From contig NZ_JAKGCS010000007.1 in assembly GCF_021556395.1 (NCBI RefSeq), positions 142,181-206,180 on the forward strand: DNA of 64,000 bases, given 5' to 3'. The notes beneath the pieces were generated by a model. The model had not been told where the DNA came from, made no database searches, and saw only the letters and a program-made list of their open reading frames with translations. Each line of letters opens with the position of its first letter. Within the stretch, counting starts at the first letter, position 1. Positions 29,709 through 38,370 of this stretch are shown here, piece by piece. The position numbers were made by a program, and so were the translations under genes. The DNA is from Acuticoccus kalidii (lineage in GTDB: Bacteria > Pseudomonadota > Alphaproteobacteria > Rhizobiales > Amorphaceae).

Positions 29709-30926
29709 ATGAAATACGCACAACGGGCGCTCGACATCGCGCCATTCTTCGCGATGGAATTTTCAAAGCGGGCCGCCGCACTCGAGGCCGCCGGCCACAA
29801 TGTGGCGAAGCTCAATATCGGCGAGCCGGATTTCGGCGCTCCGCCGGCAGTGCTCACGGCGATGGCCGATATCGCGAAGAGCGGCCAGCTGCCTTATACC
29901 GACGCTCTGGGCCTGCCCGCCCTTCGCGAGGCGATTGCCGGCTTCTACCGCTCCGCCCACGGGCTCGACATCGACCCGCAGCGGATCGTCGTCACGGCGG
30001 GTGCGTCGGCCGCTCTCCTCCTCGTGACGGCGGCGCTCGTCGATCCCGGCGACGAGGTGATCGTCGGCGACCCGTCCTATCCGTGCAATCGGCATTTTCT
30101 GTCCGGCTTCGGGGCGAGGGTGAAGCTCGTGCCGACCCGCGTCGAATCACGCTTTCAGCTTGATGCGGAGACGGTGCGCGCGAATTGGACCCCGGCAACG
30201 CGCGGGCTGATGATTGCGACGCCCTCCAACCCGACCGGCACGTCGATCGTCCCCTCCGAGCTTGTCGAGACGTGCGCCTTCGCCGAAGGAAAGGGTGCCT
30301 GGCGCATCGTGGACGAGATTTATCTCAATCTCAGCGATGCCGACGCGGCGGGCAATCCGCCTCAGAGCGCGCTCGCGGTCGATCCGGGCGCGGTCGTCAT
30401 CAACAGCTTCTCGAAATATTTCGGCATGACGGGCTGGCGGCTCGGTTGGTGCGTGCTGCCTGAGGACATGGTGCGGATCATGGAGCCGCTCGCGCAGAAT
30501 TATTATATCTGCCCGTCCGCTCCCGCCCAGCGCGCGGCGCTTCAATGCTTCACCCCGGAATCGATCGCCGTCTGCGAGGCGCGCCGCGCCGAGTTCCAAC
30601 GGCGCCGCGCCTTCGTCCTGTCCCGCCTCGCAGAGATTGGCCTTCCGGTGCCGGTTCCGCCCGACGGCGCGTTCTATGTCTATATCGACATTTCCGCGAC
30701 GGGCCTCGACGCCATGCGCTTTTGCGAGCGCGCCGTCGAGGAGGCCCACGTCACGCTGACGCCGGGGCTCGATTTCGGTCACAGCGGGGCGGACAAATTC
30801 GTCCGCCTCTCCTACGCAGCCTCGATGGAGGATCTCGCCGAAGGGCTCGACCGATTGAAACGATTCATCAACCGGCTCGGCGGTGCCAACACGCCGATCA
30901 TTCCCGCCGATGCAAAGTTAGCCTGA
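29709..30926 (+). CDS. Class I/II pyridoxal-phosphate aminotransferase
   Basis: The 405-residue enzyme has the fold-type I pattern of the aspartate aminotransferase family. Key features are GEPDFG near 39-43, NPTG at 174-177, the cofactor aspartate D202 in VDEIY and the Schiff-base lysine K236 in NSFSKYFGMTGWRLGW. The arginine in FVRLSYA near 360 should bind the substrate carboxylate. I chose the ATG at 29709 because it has a GGAGA site. It transfers an amino group to a 2-oxo acid; the specific acid cannot be told, as no biosynthetic neighbours are present. Confidence 0.9.
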   Translation: MKYAQRALDIAPFFAMEFSKRAAALEAAGHNVAKLNIGEPDFGAPPAVLTAMADIAKSGQLPYTDALGLPALREAIAGFYRSAHGLDIDPQRIVVTAGASAALLLVTAALVDPGDEVIVGDPSYPCNRHFLSGFGARVKLVPTRVESRFQLDAETVRANWTPATRGLMIATPSNPTGTSIVPSELVETCAFAEGKGAWRIVDEIYLNLSDADAAGNPPQSALAVDPGAVVINSFSKYFGMTGWRLGWCVLPEDMVRIMEPLAQNYYICPSAPAQRAALQCFTPESIAVCEARRAEFQRRRAFVLSRLAEIGLPVPVPPDGAFYVYIDISATGLDAMRFCERAVEEAHVTLTPGLDFGHSGADKFVRLSYAASMEDLAEGLDRLKRFINRLGGANTPIIPADAKLA

Positions 30927-30942
30927 CCGGGCGGTCTGACAA

Positions 30943-30977
30943 TCAAAACCCGGCATCGTCACGATGCCGGGTTTTGA
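30943..30977. terminator. Bidirectional terminator, perfect 35-base palindrome
   Basis: Two 17-base arms meet around a single central base (core ACCCGGCATCG), with AAAA and TTTT on the outer edges. It sits 16 bases after the aminotransferase stop and 28 bases from the end of the convergent RTX-like gene, so it can serve both. Confidence 0.9.
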
Positions 30978-31005
30978 CGTTCCGGAATGCGGGCCGCCGT
31001 TCCGA

Positions 31006-32814
31006 TCAGACGGGATCGATCCCGAACAATTCGGCATAGGAGTAGATGCCGTCATCGAACTCGAAGAGCTCGACATCGGCGACCAAGAGCTCCGTCCCGT
31101 CCCCGGTGATATGCCCGGTGAAGACACTCATGCCCGCCTCGAACATGAAATCTTCCATGTTGCCCGCGAGGACCAACAGATCCGTCTCGGTGCCGCCATC
31201 GACGGTGCCGAAGCCGCTGCCGATGTCGAACTCGTCGTCACCCGAGCCGCCGAAGAGTGTGGTGTTGTAGATGCCGCCGCTCGCGCCGCGCGCGATCAGC
31301 AAATCGTCCCCGTCGCCGAGCTGCAGCGTGCTGTCGACGATACCGTACGAGCCGGATCCCGGCGCAAGGTTCGCGCCGAAGACCGTCGACGCCCCCTTCG
31401 CGATCACCGTGTCATTGTCCGCGCCCATGTCGATCGTGGCGAGGACGATGCCCGCGGCAAATCCGAGTTCGCCGTCCGGATTGTCGATGTCCGCCTTGGC
31501 GATCAGCGTGTCGCGCCCCTCGCCCATGTGGATCGATTGGCTTTCGCCGCCTCGGATCGCGGCGGACGAGGACGTGATGCTTTCCGCATCGCCATCGAGC
31601 GACAGCTTGGCGAAGATGAGGTCGTCACCGGCGCCGGTCGAGACGCTGCCGCCGAGCGCCGCGCTCTGATCGGCCGCGGCCGAAGCGCCGACATCGATAT
31701 CGAGTTTCGCGACGACACGATCGTTGCCCTCGCCCGTCTCGATCATGCTGACATGATCGATCGCGGTGATGCTGGACACTTCGGAAAAATCACCGACATC
31801 GAGGGAGGTCGCCGCAATGACGCGATCGTTGCCGGTGCCGGTCGTGATGGTCGTGCTGCCGATCGCGGTGGTGCCGCTCGCGGAGCTGTTCGCCCCACCG
31901 TCGGCGTCGACCATCGCCTTGACGACGTCATTCTGGGCGCCGGTGTCGATTTCGCTCTGCTCGATCCCGCGCACGGAGGAGAGGTTGGCGTTGTCGCCAT
32001 GCTCCATCGAGGCCCGCGCGGTGATCCGGTCGAACCCGTTGCCCATGTCGATCTGGTGGCTGGTGATGGCGACCGCATAGCTCAGCGACACGATTTCCCC
32101 GTCGACGGACGCTGTGGCGAGGATCGTGTCGTGGCCCGCGCCCGCCTCGATCATGGACGTCGGGCCAGGGGCGCGCGCGGAGATGTCGTAAAGCTGGCCG
32201 AGGCCGACCACGGTCGCCAACCCTGCGCTCCCCGCCTCGACCGAGCCGGAGGCCGAGGCGACGAGGAGGTCGCTGCCCTGGCCGAGATCGATCGTCGACC
32301 CGTTGGCAATGCCGACGAGGTGAAGGACCGCTTCGGGTCCACCGGCGTTGGTCCCCGTCGCGATTCCCGAGACGATATCGCTTCCACGCCCGGTTACGAG
32401 CAGCGGCTCCGTTTCGATCGGATCCGGCGCGAGCGTCACCACGTCGAGGCTGGGGCGGAGCTGCTCGTTCAATCGGAGACCAGCACCTTGGAAACCAGAG
32501 TTCTCGCCGCCGACCTCGAGCATGAGGCGTCCGCGGACGATATCCGCGTCCCAGCCGGTGTTCAGAATTTGGCTGATTTCGAAGCCCACGAAGCTCGCGT
32601 CGCCATCGGTCTCGCCGCTCGCCTGGAGCGTGCCGGAAATGAGATCGAAGCCGGGCCAAGTCCAGGTTTCTTGAACGGCGTTCGTGAGGCCGGTGTAGTA
32701 GCTGAACGCGCTCGGTTCCGTCACCACGTTTTTCGCGATCCCGACATCGCTGGAAAGCGTGAAATCGAACGAACTGAGATCCGCCCCGCCGTTCTGGACA
32801 ATATTGATGGCCAT
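31006..32814 (-). CDS. Large RTX-like repeat protein with 33-37-residue units
   Basis: The 602-residue product has no Sec signal peptide. Residues about 1-150 resemble no domain I recognise. From about 165 to 530 it is built from units of mostly 33-37 residues, each carrying one turn of the pattern [ST]I-x-x-G-x-G-N-D-x-V-x-A and a variable acidic, alanine- and serine-rich stretch. The last 60 residues contain short GGSGDDEF-type turns and end ...ELFGIDPV. The turns resemble RTX nonapeptides, but they are spaced far wider. I chose the ATG at 32814 because GGAGG lies about 7 bases upstream. It is convergent with the aminotransferase. It is likely secreted and calcium-binding, by analogy only. 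Confidence 0.7.
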   Translation of the reverse strand: MAINIVQNGGADLSSFDFTLSSDVGIAKNVVTEPSAFSYYTGLTNAVQETWTWPGFDLISGTLQASGETDGDASFVGFEISQILNTGWDADIVRGRLMLEVGGENSGFQGAGLRLNEQLRPSLDVVTLAPDPIETEPLLVTGRGSDIVSGIATGTNAGGPEAVLHLVGIANGSTIDLGQGSDLLVASASGSVEAGSAGLATVVGLGQLYDISARAPGPTSMIEAGAGHDTILATASVDGEIVSLSYAVAITSHQIDMGNGFDRITARASMEHGDNANLSSVRGIEQSEIDTGAQNDVVKAMVDADGGANSSASGTTAIGSTTITTGTGNDRVIAATSLDVGDFSEVSSITAIDHVSMIETGEGNDRVVAKLDIDVGASAAADQSAALGGSVSTGAGDDLIFAKLSLDGDAESITSSSAAIRGGESQSIHMGEGRDTLIAKADIDNPDGELGFAAGIVLATIDMGADNDTVIAKGASTVFGANLAPGSGSYGIVDSTLQLGDGDDLLIARGASGGIYNTTLFGGSGDDEFDIGSGFGTVDGGTETDLLVLAGNMEDFMFEAGMSVFTGHITGDGTELLVADVELFEFDDGIYSYAELFGIDPV

Positions 32815-33350
32815 TGTTGCCTCCCAAGCTCCACGCAATCAATTCAAGTATGGCGCGGTATTTCGACCATATCGCCGGTGTAACCGGCCAAACACGCAAC
32901 CGCTTCAACCGGCTGACGCCTCACGATGCTTGGCGAACATCGGCAGACGCCAGCCTCGATTTGGCGTTTTCAGTGATCACATTAAGGCAAGATGAGATTT
33001 CGATGTGTCGGATCGTGGGAACATGACGGATATTTTGGAATCCAACACCGAACAATTTTATCCAACAACAAGTCGGGAAGATGAGGCGCCGCACGCTCCC
33101 AGCAACGCGCGATGACGCGCGATGCGCGTTCAGCGACTATGGGGGGATGACAAAGGTCGCTTCACCGAGGCGGGATCATCGGCCGGCCCGATGAACGGCC
33201 GTGGTTGGACAGCGGTCGCGCCGGCCGCCCTCGCGCCCGGTTCACGCCCGCGCGGTCTTTGGCAGCGATCGGGGCAATGATCTCGGGGCAATGAGCGGAA
33301 ATGCCGTCGACCACGCGACGAGGGGCGGCGGCGAAGCAGAGGCCCGGCCT
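32815..33350. other. Intergenic region between RTX-like and LpxO-like genes
   Basis: About 535 bases with lower GC near 32840-33060. It must hold the promoter of the RTX-like gene. A tandem GACGCGCGAT near 33104-33124 is the only notable repeat. No supported gene was found. Confidence 0.5.
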
Positions 33351-33372
33351 GCCCCGCCGGCGACGGCGGGGC
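33351..33372 (-). terminator. Hairpin after the LpxO-like gene
   Basis: A perfect 9-bp GC stem (33351-33359 with 33364-33372) has a GCGA tetraloop and lies 8 bases beyond the stop. No T-tract follows, so it is a probable but atypical terminator. Confidence 0.55.
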
Positions 33373-33379
33373 GGCGGCA

Positions 33380-34162
33380 TCAATCCTTGGAGCCGTAGAA
33401 CTCTTTCTCCCAGGCGCGGTGCTGCTTCACCGGCTCGGTCACGAACGGCATATAGCGCGCGATCTTGAGGATGGTCTCGTTGAGGCGGCGCAGCCCCGGC
33501 GGCAAGGGGCGGTGGACATCGATGAGGAGCACGACGCGCACGCCGTCGGTGTCATTCCACACTTCGTGCCGATAGGTGTCGTCGAAGACGACGCATTCGC
33601 CCTCGCGCCAATAGATCATCTCGTCGCCGACGGCCATGCGCACGTTCTCGCTCGGCTCGGGTACGACGAGCGCGAGATGCGAGCGGACGAGACCCTTATA
33701 GACGCCGCGATGGGCCGAGATGTGCGAACCGGGGGCGAGGATCGAGAAGAAGGCGACCTCGCAATTGGGGATCGCATCGACGAGCCGCGCCGTTTCCGGG
33801 CAACGGTTGCAGTTCTCGTCGGCGCGCAGGCCGTAGGCGCGGAAGAAATAGGTCTTCCACCCATCGGTCTTGATGATTTTGCGCTGCGTCTTGGAGATGT
33901 ACTGCATCGTCGGCAATTGGCCGGAGACGGGCAGCACCTCTTCGAGTTCGCGGCGGATCGTGGCCCAGTTCTTTTCCAACTCGGCGACCCACGGAAACTC
34001 GGTCTTGTCGAGAACAGCGGTGTCACCGACGAGCGAGCCCTTGCCCATCATGTGCTCGAGCTTGACGGTCATGGCCTTGCTCGGCCAATTGACCGCCTGC
34101 TTGATCCGCCTACCGAGCGTCATAGGAGGCTTCGGTTTTGGCGGTGCGACGGAGCCTTGCAT
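33380..34162 (-). CDS. Aspartyl/asparaginyl beta-hydroxylase family protein (LpxO-like)
   Basis: The 260-residue product has the iron(II)/2-oxoglutarate hydroxylase fold. Candidate metal ligands are H151 (SAHRG) and H199 (RHEVWN), and R209 (GVRVV) should bind 2-oxoglutarate. The C-terminal region LPPGLRRLN is typical of LpxO. LpxO hydroxylates the acyl chain of lipid A, altering the outer membrane; other members act on peptides. No lipid A gene is adjacent. The N-terminus lacks a clear membrane span in this reading, unlike some LpxO proteins. The family is firm, the lipid A role is likely. Confidence 0.78.
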   Translation of the reverse strand: MQGSVAPPKPKPPMTLGRRIKQAVNWPSKAMTVKLEHMMGKGSLVGDTAVLDKTEFPWVAELEKNWATIRRELEEVLPVSGQLPTMQYISKTQRKIIKTDGWKTYFFRAYGLRADENCNRCPETARLVDAIPNCEVAFFSILAPGSHISAHRGVYKGLVRSHLALVVPEPSENVRMAVGDEMIYWREGECVVFDDTYRHEVWNDTDGVRVVLLIDVHRPLPPGLRRLNETILKIARYMPFVTEPVKQHRAWEKEFYGSKD

Positions 34163-34388
34163 ATAAGTCGCCTCACATTGTGTGTATGCGATGAAGAATC
34201 ATCAGCCTTGCCCGGTCGCGTCAACTATGGTCCGCGACTGCGTCATGGCAACGCTAAATTTGCCCGAACCTCTATATATCCCAATCACGGGCCCGGTTTG
34301 CGGGATCGGGCGGCGGACGCGTGTCACGCAATCGCGGTAAAAGTTTGAACCTCCGCCAGGCACGGCGGGCGGTCAGGAGAAGAGAACG

Positions 34389-35618
34389 ATGAGCGCCGAT
34401 GTCGCGATCGTGGGGGCCGGGATTGTCGGCCTCAGCACAGCCTTTGCCTTAATCCAACGCGGCCACCGCGTCACCATCATCGAGCGGGGCGAGATCGCGC
34501 GCGGGGCGAGTTACGGCAATGCCGGCGCCTTCGCCTTCTCCGACGTGATGCCGCTCGCTTCGCCGGGAATCATGAAGAAGGCGCCGCGCTGGCTGCTCGA
34601 TCCGGTCGGGCCGCTTAGCGTGCGGCCGTCTTATCTGCCCGCCCTCGCGCCGTGGCTCTATCGGTTCTGGCGGGCGAGCCGGGCGAGCGCGGCCGCCGGT
34701 TCGCTCACCGCACAAGCTGCGATGATGCGTCTGGCCCGCACCGAAGCGCCGGCCCTCCTCGACGCCGCCGGCCTCGCCGGGCATTTGCGGCGCGAAGGCG
34801 CGCTCGAAGTCTATGAAGGCGAGGCTTCGTTCAAGGCCGCCCTCGCCTCATGGGACGCCCGCGCCGCCGAGGGTGTCGCGTTCCACCATGTCACCGGGGC
34901 CGAACTCGCCGCCGCGCAGCCCGGCCTCTCCCCGCGCTTCACCCACGGCACGCTCATTCCCGGCTGGTGCACGATCAGCGATCCCTACGATTATGCGGTC
35001 GCCCTCGCCGACGTGGTGCGCGCGCGCGGGGGAACATTCGTCACGGGTGAGGTGAAGGCGATCGGCGACGGGCCGGTCGTCACCCTCGACGGGGAGACGA
35101 TCGCGGCCGACCATGTCGTCATCGCCGCCGGGGCGTGGTCGAAGCAGCTGACCGCGCCGCTCGGCGATCCGGTGCCGCTGGAGACCGAACGCGGCTACAA
35201 CACCACGCTGCCGGCCGATGCCTTCGATCTCAAGCGTCATATCACCTTTCCCGAGCACGGGTTCGTCATCTCGCGGCTCAACTCGGGGGTTCGGGTCGGC
35301 GGGGCGGTCGAGCTCGGCGGGTTGAGGCTCGCGCCCAATTTCGCCCGCGCCGACGCCATGCTGGCGAAGGCGAAACGCTTCCTCCCCGACCTCGTCACCG
35401 AAGGTGGGCGGCAATGGATGGGGTTCCGCCCCTCGATGCCGGATTCACTGCCGGTGATCGGCCCGTCCCGGCGCGACCGACGGATCCTCTATGCCTTCGG
35501 TCACGGCCATCTCGGCCTCACCCAATCGGCGGCGACCGCCCGCATCGTCGCCGACATGGTGGACGATATGGCACCGCCGCTCGACGTCGCCCCCTTCCGC
35601 GTCGCCCGCTTCTGGTGA
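34389..35618 (+). CDS. FAD-dependent D-amino acid dehydrogenase-like oxidoreductase
   Basis: The 409-residue flavoenzyme opens with the dinucleotide motif VAIVGAGIVGLSTA and the acidic ribose-binding residue in IIERGEI. A second FAD contact is DHVVIAAGAWS, and a C-terminal FGHGHLGLTQSAATARIVADMV segment is typical of DadA-like dehydrogenases. It oxidises D-amino acids or sarcosine-like amines to 2-oxo acids, feeding electrons to the membrane. A ribosome site AGGAGAAG is present. No racemase or peptidase gene is adjacent. The family is firm. Confidence 0.86.
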   Translation: MSADVAIVGAGIVGLSTAFALIQRGHRVTIIERGEIARGASYGNAGAFAFSDVMPLASPGIMKKAPRWLLDPVGPLSVRPSYLPALAPWLYRFWRASRASAAAGSLTAQAAMMRLARTEAPALLDAAGLAGHLRREGALEVYEGEASFKAALASWDARAAEGVAFHHVTGAELAAAQPGLSPRFTHGTLIPGWCTISDPYDYAVALADVVRARGGTFVTGEVKAIGDGPVVTLDGETIAADHVVIAAGAWSKQLTAPLGDPVPLETERGYNTTLPADAFDLKRHITFPEHGFVISRLNSGVRVGGAVELGGLRLAPNFARADAMLAKAKRFLPDLVTEGGRQWMGFRPSMPDSLPVIGPSRRDRRILYAFGHGHLGLTQSAATARIVADMVDDMAPPLDVAPFRVARFW

Positions 35619-35662
35619 CGGCGCGGCGCCCCGCCGCTTGCATTCTCTGCGAGAACGCCTCA

Positions 35663-35692
35663 GTAAATCCCATGAACTTTGTCGGGATTTAC
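35663..35692. promoter_or_regulatory. Inverted repeat upstream of RTX metallopeptidase 2
   Basis: GTAAATCCC and GGGATTTAC form a perfect 9-bp dyad with a 12-base spacer. The right arm is shared with the next dyad, so three ATTTAC/GTAAAT half-sites lie in a row. Confidence 0.6.
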
Positions 35693-35710
35693 ATCCGTTC
35701 TGATGTAAAT
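35687..35710. promoter_or_regulatory. Second overlapping dyad ATTTACATC-N6-GATGTAAAT
   Basis: Perfect 9-bp arms with a 6-base spacer, ending about 18 bases before the likely -10. The position over the -35 region suggests an activator or repressor site. In RNA the two dyads would compete for the shared arm. Confidence 0.6.
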
Positions 35711-35728
35711 TCAGATCGTGATCGAGGT

Positions 35729-35734
35729 TATAAT
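35729..35734 (+). promoter_or_regulatory. Candidate -10 box (TATAAT) for RTX metallopeptidase 2
   Basis: A consensus TATAAT lies 7 bases before the preferred ATG at 35742, so transcription would begin at or next to the start codon (leaderless). There is no good -35, which fits activator dependence. Confidence 0.45.
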
Positions 35735-35741
35735 TTCTCCA

Positions 35742-36947
35742 ATGAACTATTACGAGGCTATTCTCGCCGGAGACCATGCGCGCCACAACGGAATGACGGA
35801 CGTCGGCGCGCCGGCGATCGTCACCTATCACTTCACCAGCGGCGACGACCTGTGGGATGGGCTCGCCGCGGCGGACGAGGCGCTGCAGACCGCGATGCGC
35901 CTTGCGACGCGGGCCGTGGAGCGTGTCGCCGGCGTCCTCCTCGTCGAGGTCGGCGAGGCGGCGGACGCGATGATCACGCTCTCCTACAACACCTTCGGCA
36001 CCGGCGAATCGTGGGCCGGCATTCCAGACGTCACGGCGAACCGCGCCCGCACCGTCAGCGAAATCGCGATGACGGACACCTATGAGAGCTTCGACCGCGG
36101 GTCCTACGGCTTCCAGGTCTTGCTGCACGAGGTCGGCCACGCCCTCGGTCTCAAGCACCCGTTCGACGGCGAGCCCACTCTCTCGGACCGGTTCGACAAC
36201 ACGAACCGCACGCTGATGAGCTACAACGATGTCGGCCACGACAAGGCGCAATATCGCTCGCTCGACCAGCAGGCGCTGAAATATCTATACGGCCCGCCAA
36301 AGGCTCTCGCCGGCGTCGAGGTCACCTTCGACGACGCGGCCCTCACGCTGCACGTGACGGGAACGAGCGGCGACGACACGCTGATCGGCGGCAATGACTT
36401 CAACCGCATTGTCGGCGGCCGCGGTCATGACGAGCTCTTCGGGCGCGATCTCGGCGACGTCTTGATCGGCGGATCCGGCAGCGACCGCCTCAGCGGCTTG
36501 CGCGGCAACGACACCATCGTCGGCGGTCCGGGCCACGACACGCTGATCGGCGGCCATGGCCGCGACGAACTCAACGGCAATGGCGGGCACGACATTCTGC
36601 ACGGCGATGGCGGTCACGACGCCCTGTTCGGCGGCGGCGGCCACGATACCCTCGATGGTGGGCGCGGCAACGACACGCTCGACGGCGGCGCGGGGTCCGA
36701 CCTCCTCACCGGCGGACGTGGGGCGGACACGTTCGTCGTGACCCATTTGCGCGGCAACGATACCATCACGGATTTCGTGCAGGGACAGGATGTCCTCGAC
36801 ATGTCGGCGCTCGGGCTGCCGCTTTCGGCGATCCTCGCCCGCTTCCACGTCGACGGCGACGACATGGTGTTCGAGACCGACAACGGCACAGTCCGTCTCC
36901 TCGAGGCCGCGGCGCTCACCTTCACGGAGGCCGACTTCGCATTTTGA
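35742..36947 (+). CDS. Serralysin-like RTX metallopeptidase (M10), paralogue 2
   Basis: The 401-residue protein is a close paralogue of the product of 13233-14441. The zinc motif HEVGHALGLKH falls at the same residues, 129-139, and the Met-turn LMSY at 158-161. About nine or ten RTX nonapeptides follow from about 210 to 340. It ends ...EADFAF, a likely type I secretion tail. I chose the ATG at 35742 rather than the GTG at 35718 because it aligns exactly with the N-terminus of the first copy. Upstream is a striking cluster of inverted repeats. It should be a secreted zinc protease; no inhibitor or exporter is adjacent. Confidence 0.88.
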   Translation: MNYYEAILAGDHARHNGMTDVGAPAIVTYHFTSGDDLWDGLAAADEALQTAMRLATRAVERVAGVLLVEVGEAADAMITLSYNTFGTGESWAGIPDVTANRARTVSEIAMTDTYESFDRGSYGFQVLLHEVGHALGLKHPFDGEPTLSDRFDNTNRTLMSYNDVGHDKAQYRSLDQQALKYLYGPPKALAGVEVTFDDAALTLHVTGTSGDDTLIGGNDFNRIVGGRGHDELFGRDLGDVLIGGSGSDRLSGLRGNDTIVGGPGHDTLIGGHGRDELNGNGGHDILHGDGGHDALFGGGGHDTLDGGRGNDTLDGGAGSDLLTGGRGADTFVVTHLRGNDTITDFVQGQDVLDMSALGLPLSAILARFHVDGDDMVFETDNGTVRLLEAAALTFTEADFAF

Positions 36948-37011
36948 CGCGCTCGGGGACCGATCGTTCGCAAAGGCGTTGTGTCCTGGTAGACCTTTGG
37001 TCCCCAGAGAC

Positions 37012-37506
37012 ATGCGGACGGACGGCCCCGTGCACACTCTTCCCATCGCTCCCCTGACGGCGGAGGCTTTCGCGCCCTTCGGCACGGTCGTCCCGGCGCC
37101 CGAGACCGCCGGGCGCCACTATCACGACGACGGGCTTGCCACGCTCCGGCCGGCGGCGCGGCCGAGCCTGTCGGTCGCGCTCATCGAAGCGGCGGCGACG
37201 TTGCCGCTTGTCTGCACCAAGATGGAGCGCCATCCCTACTCCTCGCAGACCTTCATACCGATGGCGCCGGCGCGCTATCTGGTCCTCGTCGCGCCGCAGA
37301 ACGTCGCCGGCGATGGACCGGCCATGGACCGCGCGGCCGCCTTCGTCGCCGAGGGGCTGACGGGCATCACCTATCGCGCCAACGTGTGGCATCATCCGAT
37401 GACGGTGCTGTCCGCCCCTGCCCGCTTCGCGATCACGATGTGGCTCGATGGAACGACGGGCGACGAAGAGTTCGTCGATATCGATCCCCTCACCATAACC
37501 ACCTGA
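37012..37506 (+). CDS. allA: Ureidoglycolate lyase
   Basis: The 164-residue enzyme cleaves ureidoglycolate to glyoxylate and urea, the last step of purine (allantoin) breakdown. The N-terminus PLTAEAFAPFGTVV and the motif YRANVWHHPM near residue 125 are the family signature; WHH holds likely active-site residues. Length matches the family at about 160. The ATG at 37012 is used; a GTG at 37030 is an alternative. No allantoinase or allantoicase is adjacent, but an amidohydrolase follows two genes later. Confidence 0.88.
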   Translation: MRTDGPVHTLPIAPLTAEAFAPFGTVVPAPETAGRHYHDDGLATLRPAARPSLSVALIEAAATLPLVCTKMERHPYSSQTFIPMAPARYLVLVAPQNVAGDGPAMDRAAAFVAEGLTGITYRANVWHHPMTVLSAPARFAITMWLDGTTGDEEFVDIDPLTITT

Positions 37507-37536
37507 TTCCCGTTTCGATTGCCGAGGGAGGTTGCG

Positions 37537-38157
37537 ATGTCGCTGACCATCGCCCCGACGGACGCGCTCTTGATCGTCGATGTCCAGAATGATTTTTGCG
37601 AAGGCGGTGCGCTCGCCGTTGAGGGCGGCGATGCCATCGTCGAGCCGATCAACGCCTTCGCGCGGAATTTTCCGGCTGTCATCCTCACCCAGGACTGGCA
37701 CCCGGCGGACCACACCTCCTTTGCCTCCAACCACCCCGGCGCCGCGCCGTTCAGCCAGATTACGATGGCCTACGGCGAACAGATCCTGTGGCCCGATCAC
37801 TGTATTGCGGCGACGAGTGGCGCGGCCTTTCATCCGCGCCTCGACGCGGCTCTCGCGCGGATGGTCGTGCGCAAGGGCTATGACCGGAGCGTCGATTCCT
37901 ACTCCGCCTTCTTCGAAAATGATGGCACGACGCCGACGGGTCTCGGCGGCGCGCTTCGGGAATGGGGCGTCGAGCGCGTCGTGCTGTGCGGGCTCGCGAC
38001 CGATTTCTGCGTCGCCTGGTCGGCGCTCGATGCTCGAAAGCTCGGGTTCGAGGCCGTCATCGTCGAGCCGCTGACGGCGGCCATCGATATCGCCGGCTCG
38101 CTCGACGCGGCGCGGCGCAACACGATTGCCGCCGGCGTCGGTTGGTCGGACCGGTGA
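37537..38157 (+). CDS. pncA: Nicotinamidase
   Basis: The 206-residue enzyme converts nicotinamide to nicotinate for NAD salvage. The catalytic triad is complete: D15 (IVDVQND), K113 (VRKGYD) and C158 (ATDFCVA). Metal ligands D53, H55 and H59 lie in QDWHPADH. The start at 37537 has a GGGAGG site. It follows allA after 30 bases, so the two may be cotranscribed. Length and motifs are typical of PncA. Confidence 0.95.
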   Translation: MSLTIAPTDALLIVDVQNDFCEGGALAVEGGDAIVEPINAFARNFPAVILTQDWHPADHTSFASNHPGAAPFSQITMAYGEQILWPDHCIAATSGAAFHPRLDAALARMVVRKGYDRSVDSYSAFFENDGTTPTGLGGALREWGVERVVLCGLATDFCVAWSALDARKLGFEAVIVEPLTAAIDIAGSLDAARRNTIAAGVGWSDR

Positions 38158-38370
38158 GTCCCGCCAAATAGCGGCCGGAACGGGGACAAAAGGATGAAAA
38201 TATATCTGTAATCGTCGCAATGCGTCTGCGCGAAATCAAACTCTGTATGCGAAAAATCGGCTATCATTGTTCGACGGGGTCGAGCCTACGATCGTGATCA
38301 ACTTTGCGTCTGGGATCGATCCGCGCGAACGTTTTACTGGCCCGCCGGCCCGCTCGGGAAGGAAGTGTGC

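Noticed and set aside
30964..32883. 639-residue plus-strand ORF opposite the RTX-like gene
   Set aside because: It is the complement of repetitive RTX-like coding DNA, which keeps long open frames on both strands.
38158..38370. Riboswitch before the amidohydrolase
   Set aside because: The gap is somewhat AT-rich, but I could not fit any purine, guanidine or PreQ1 consensus to it.
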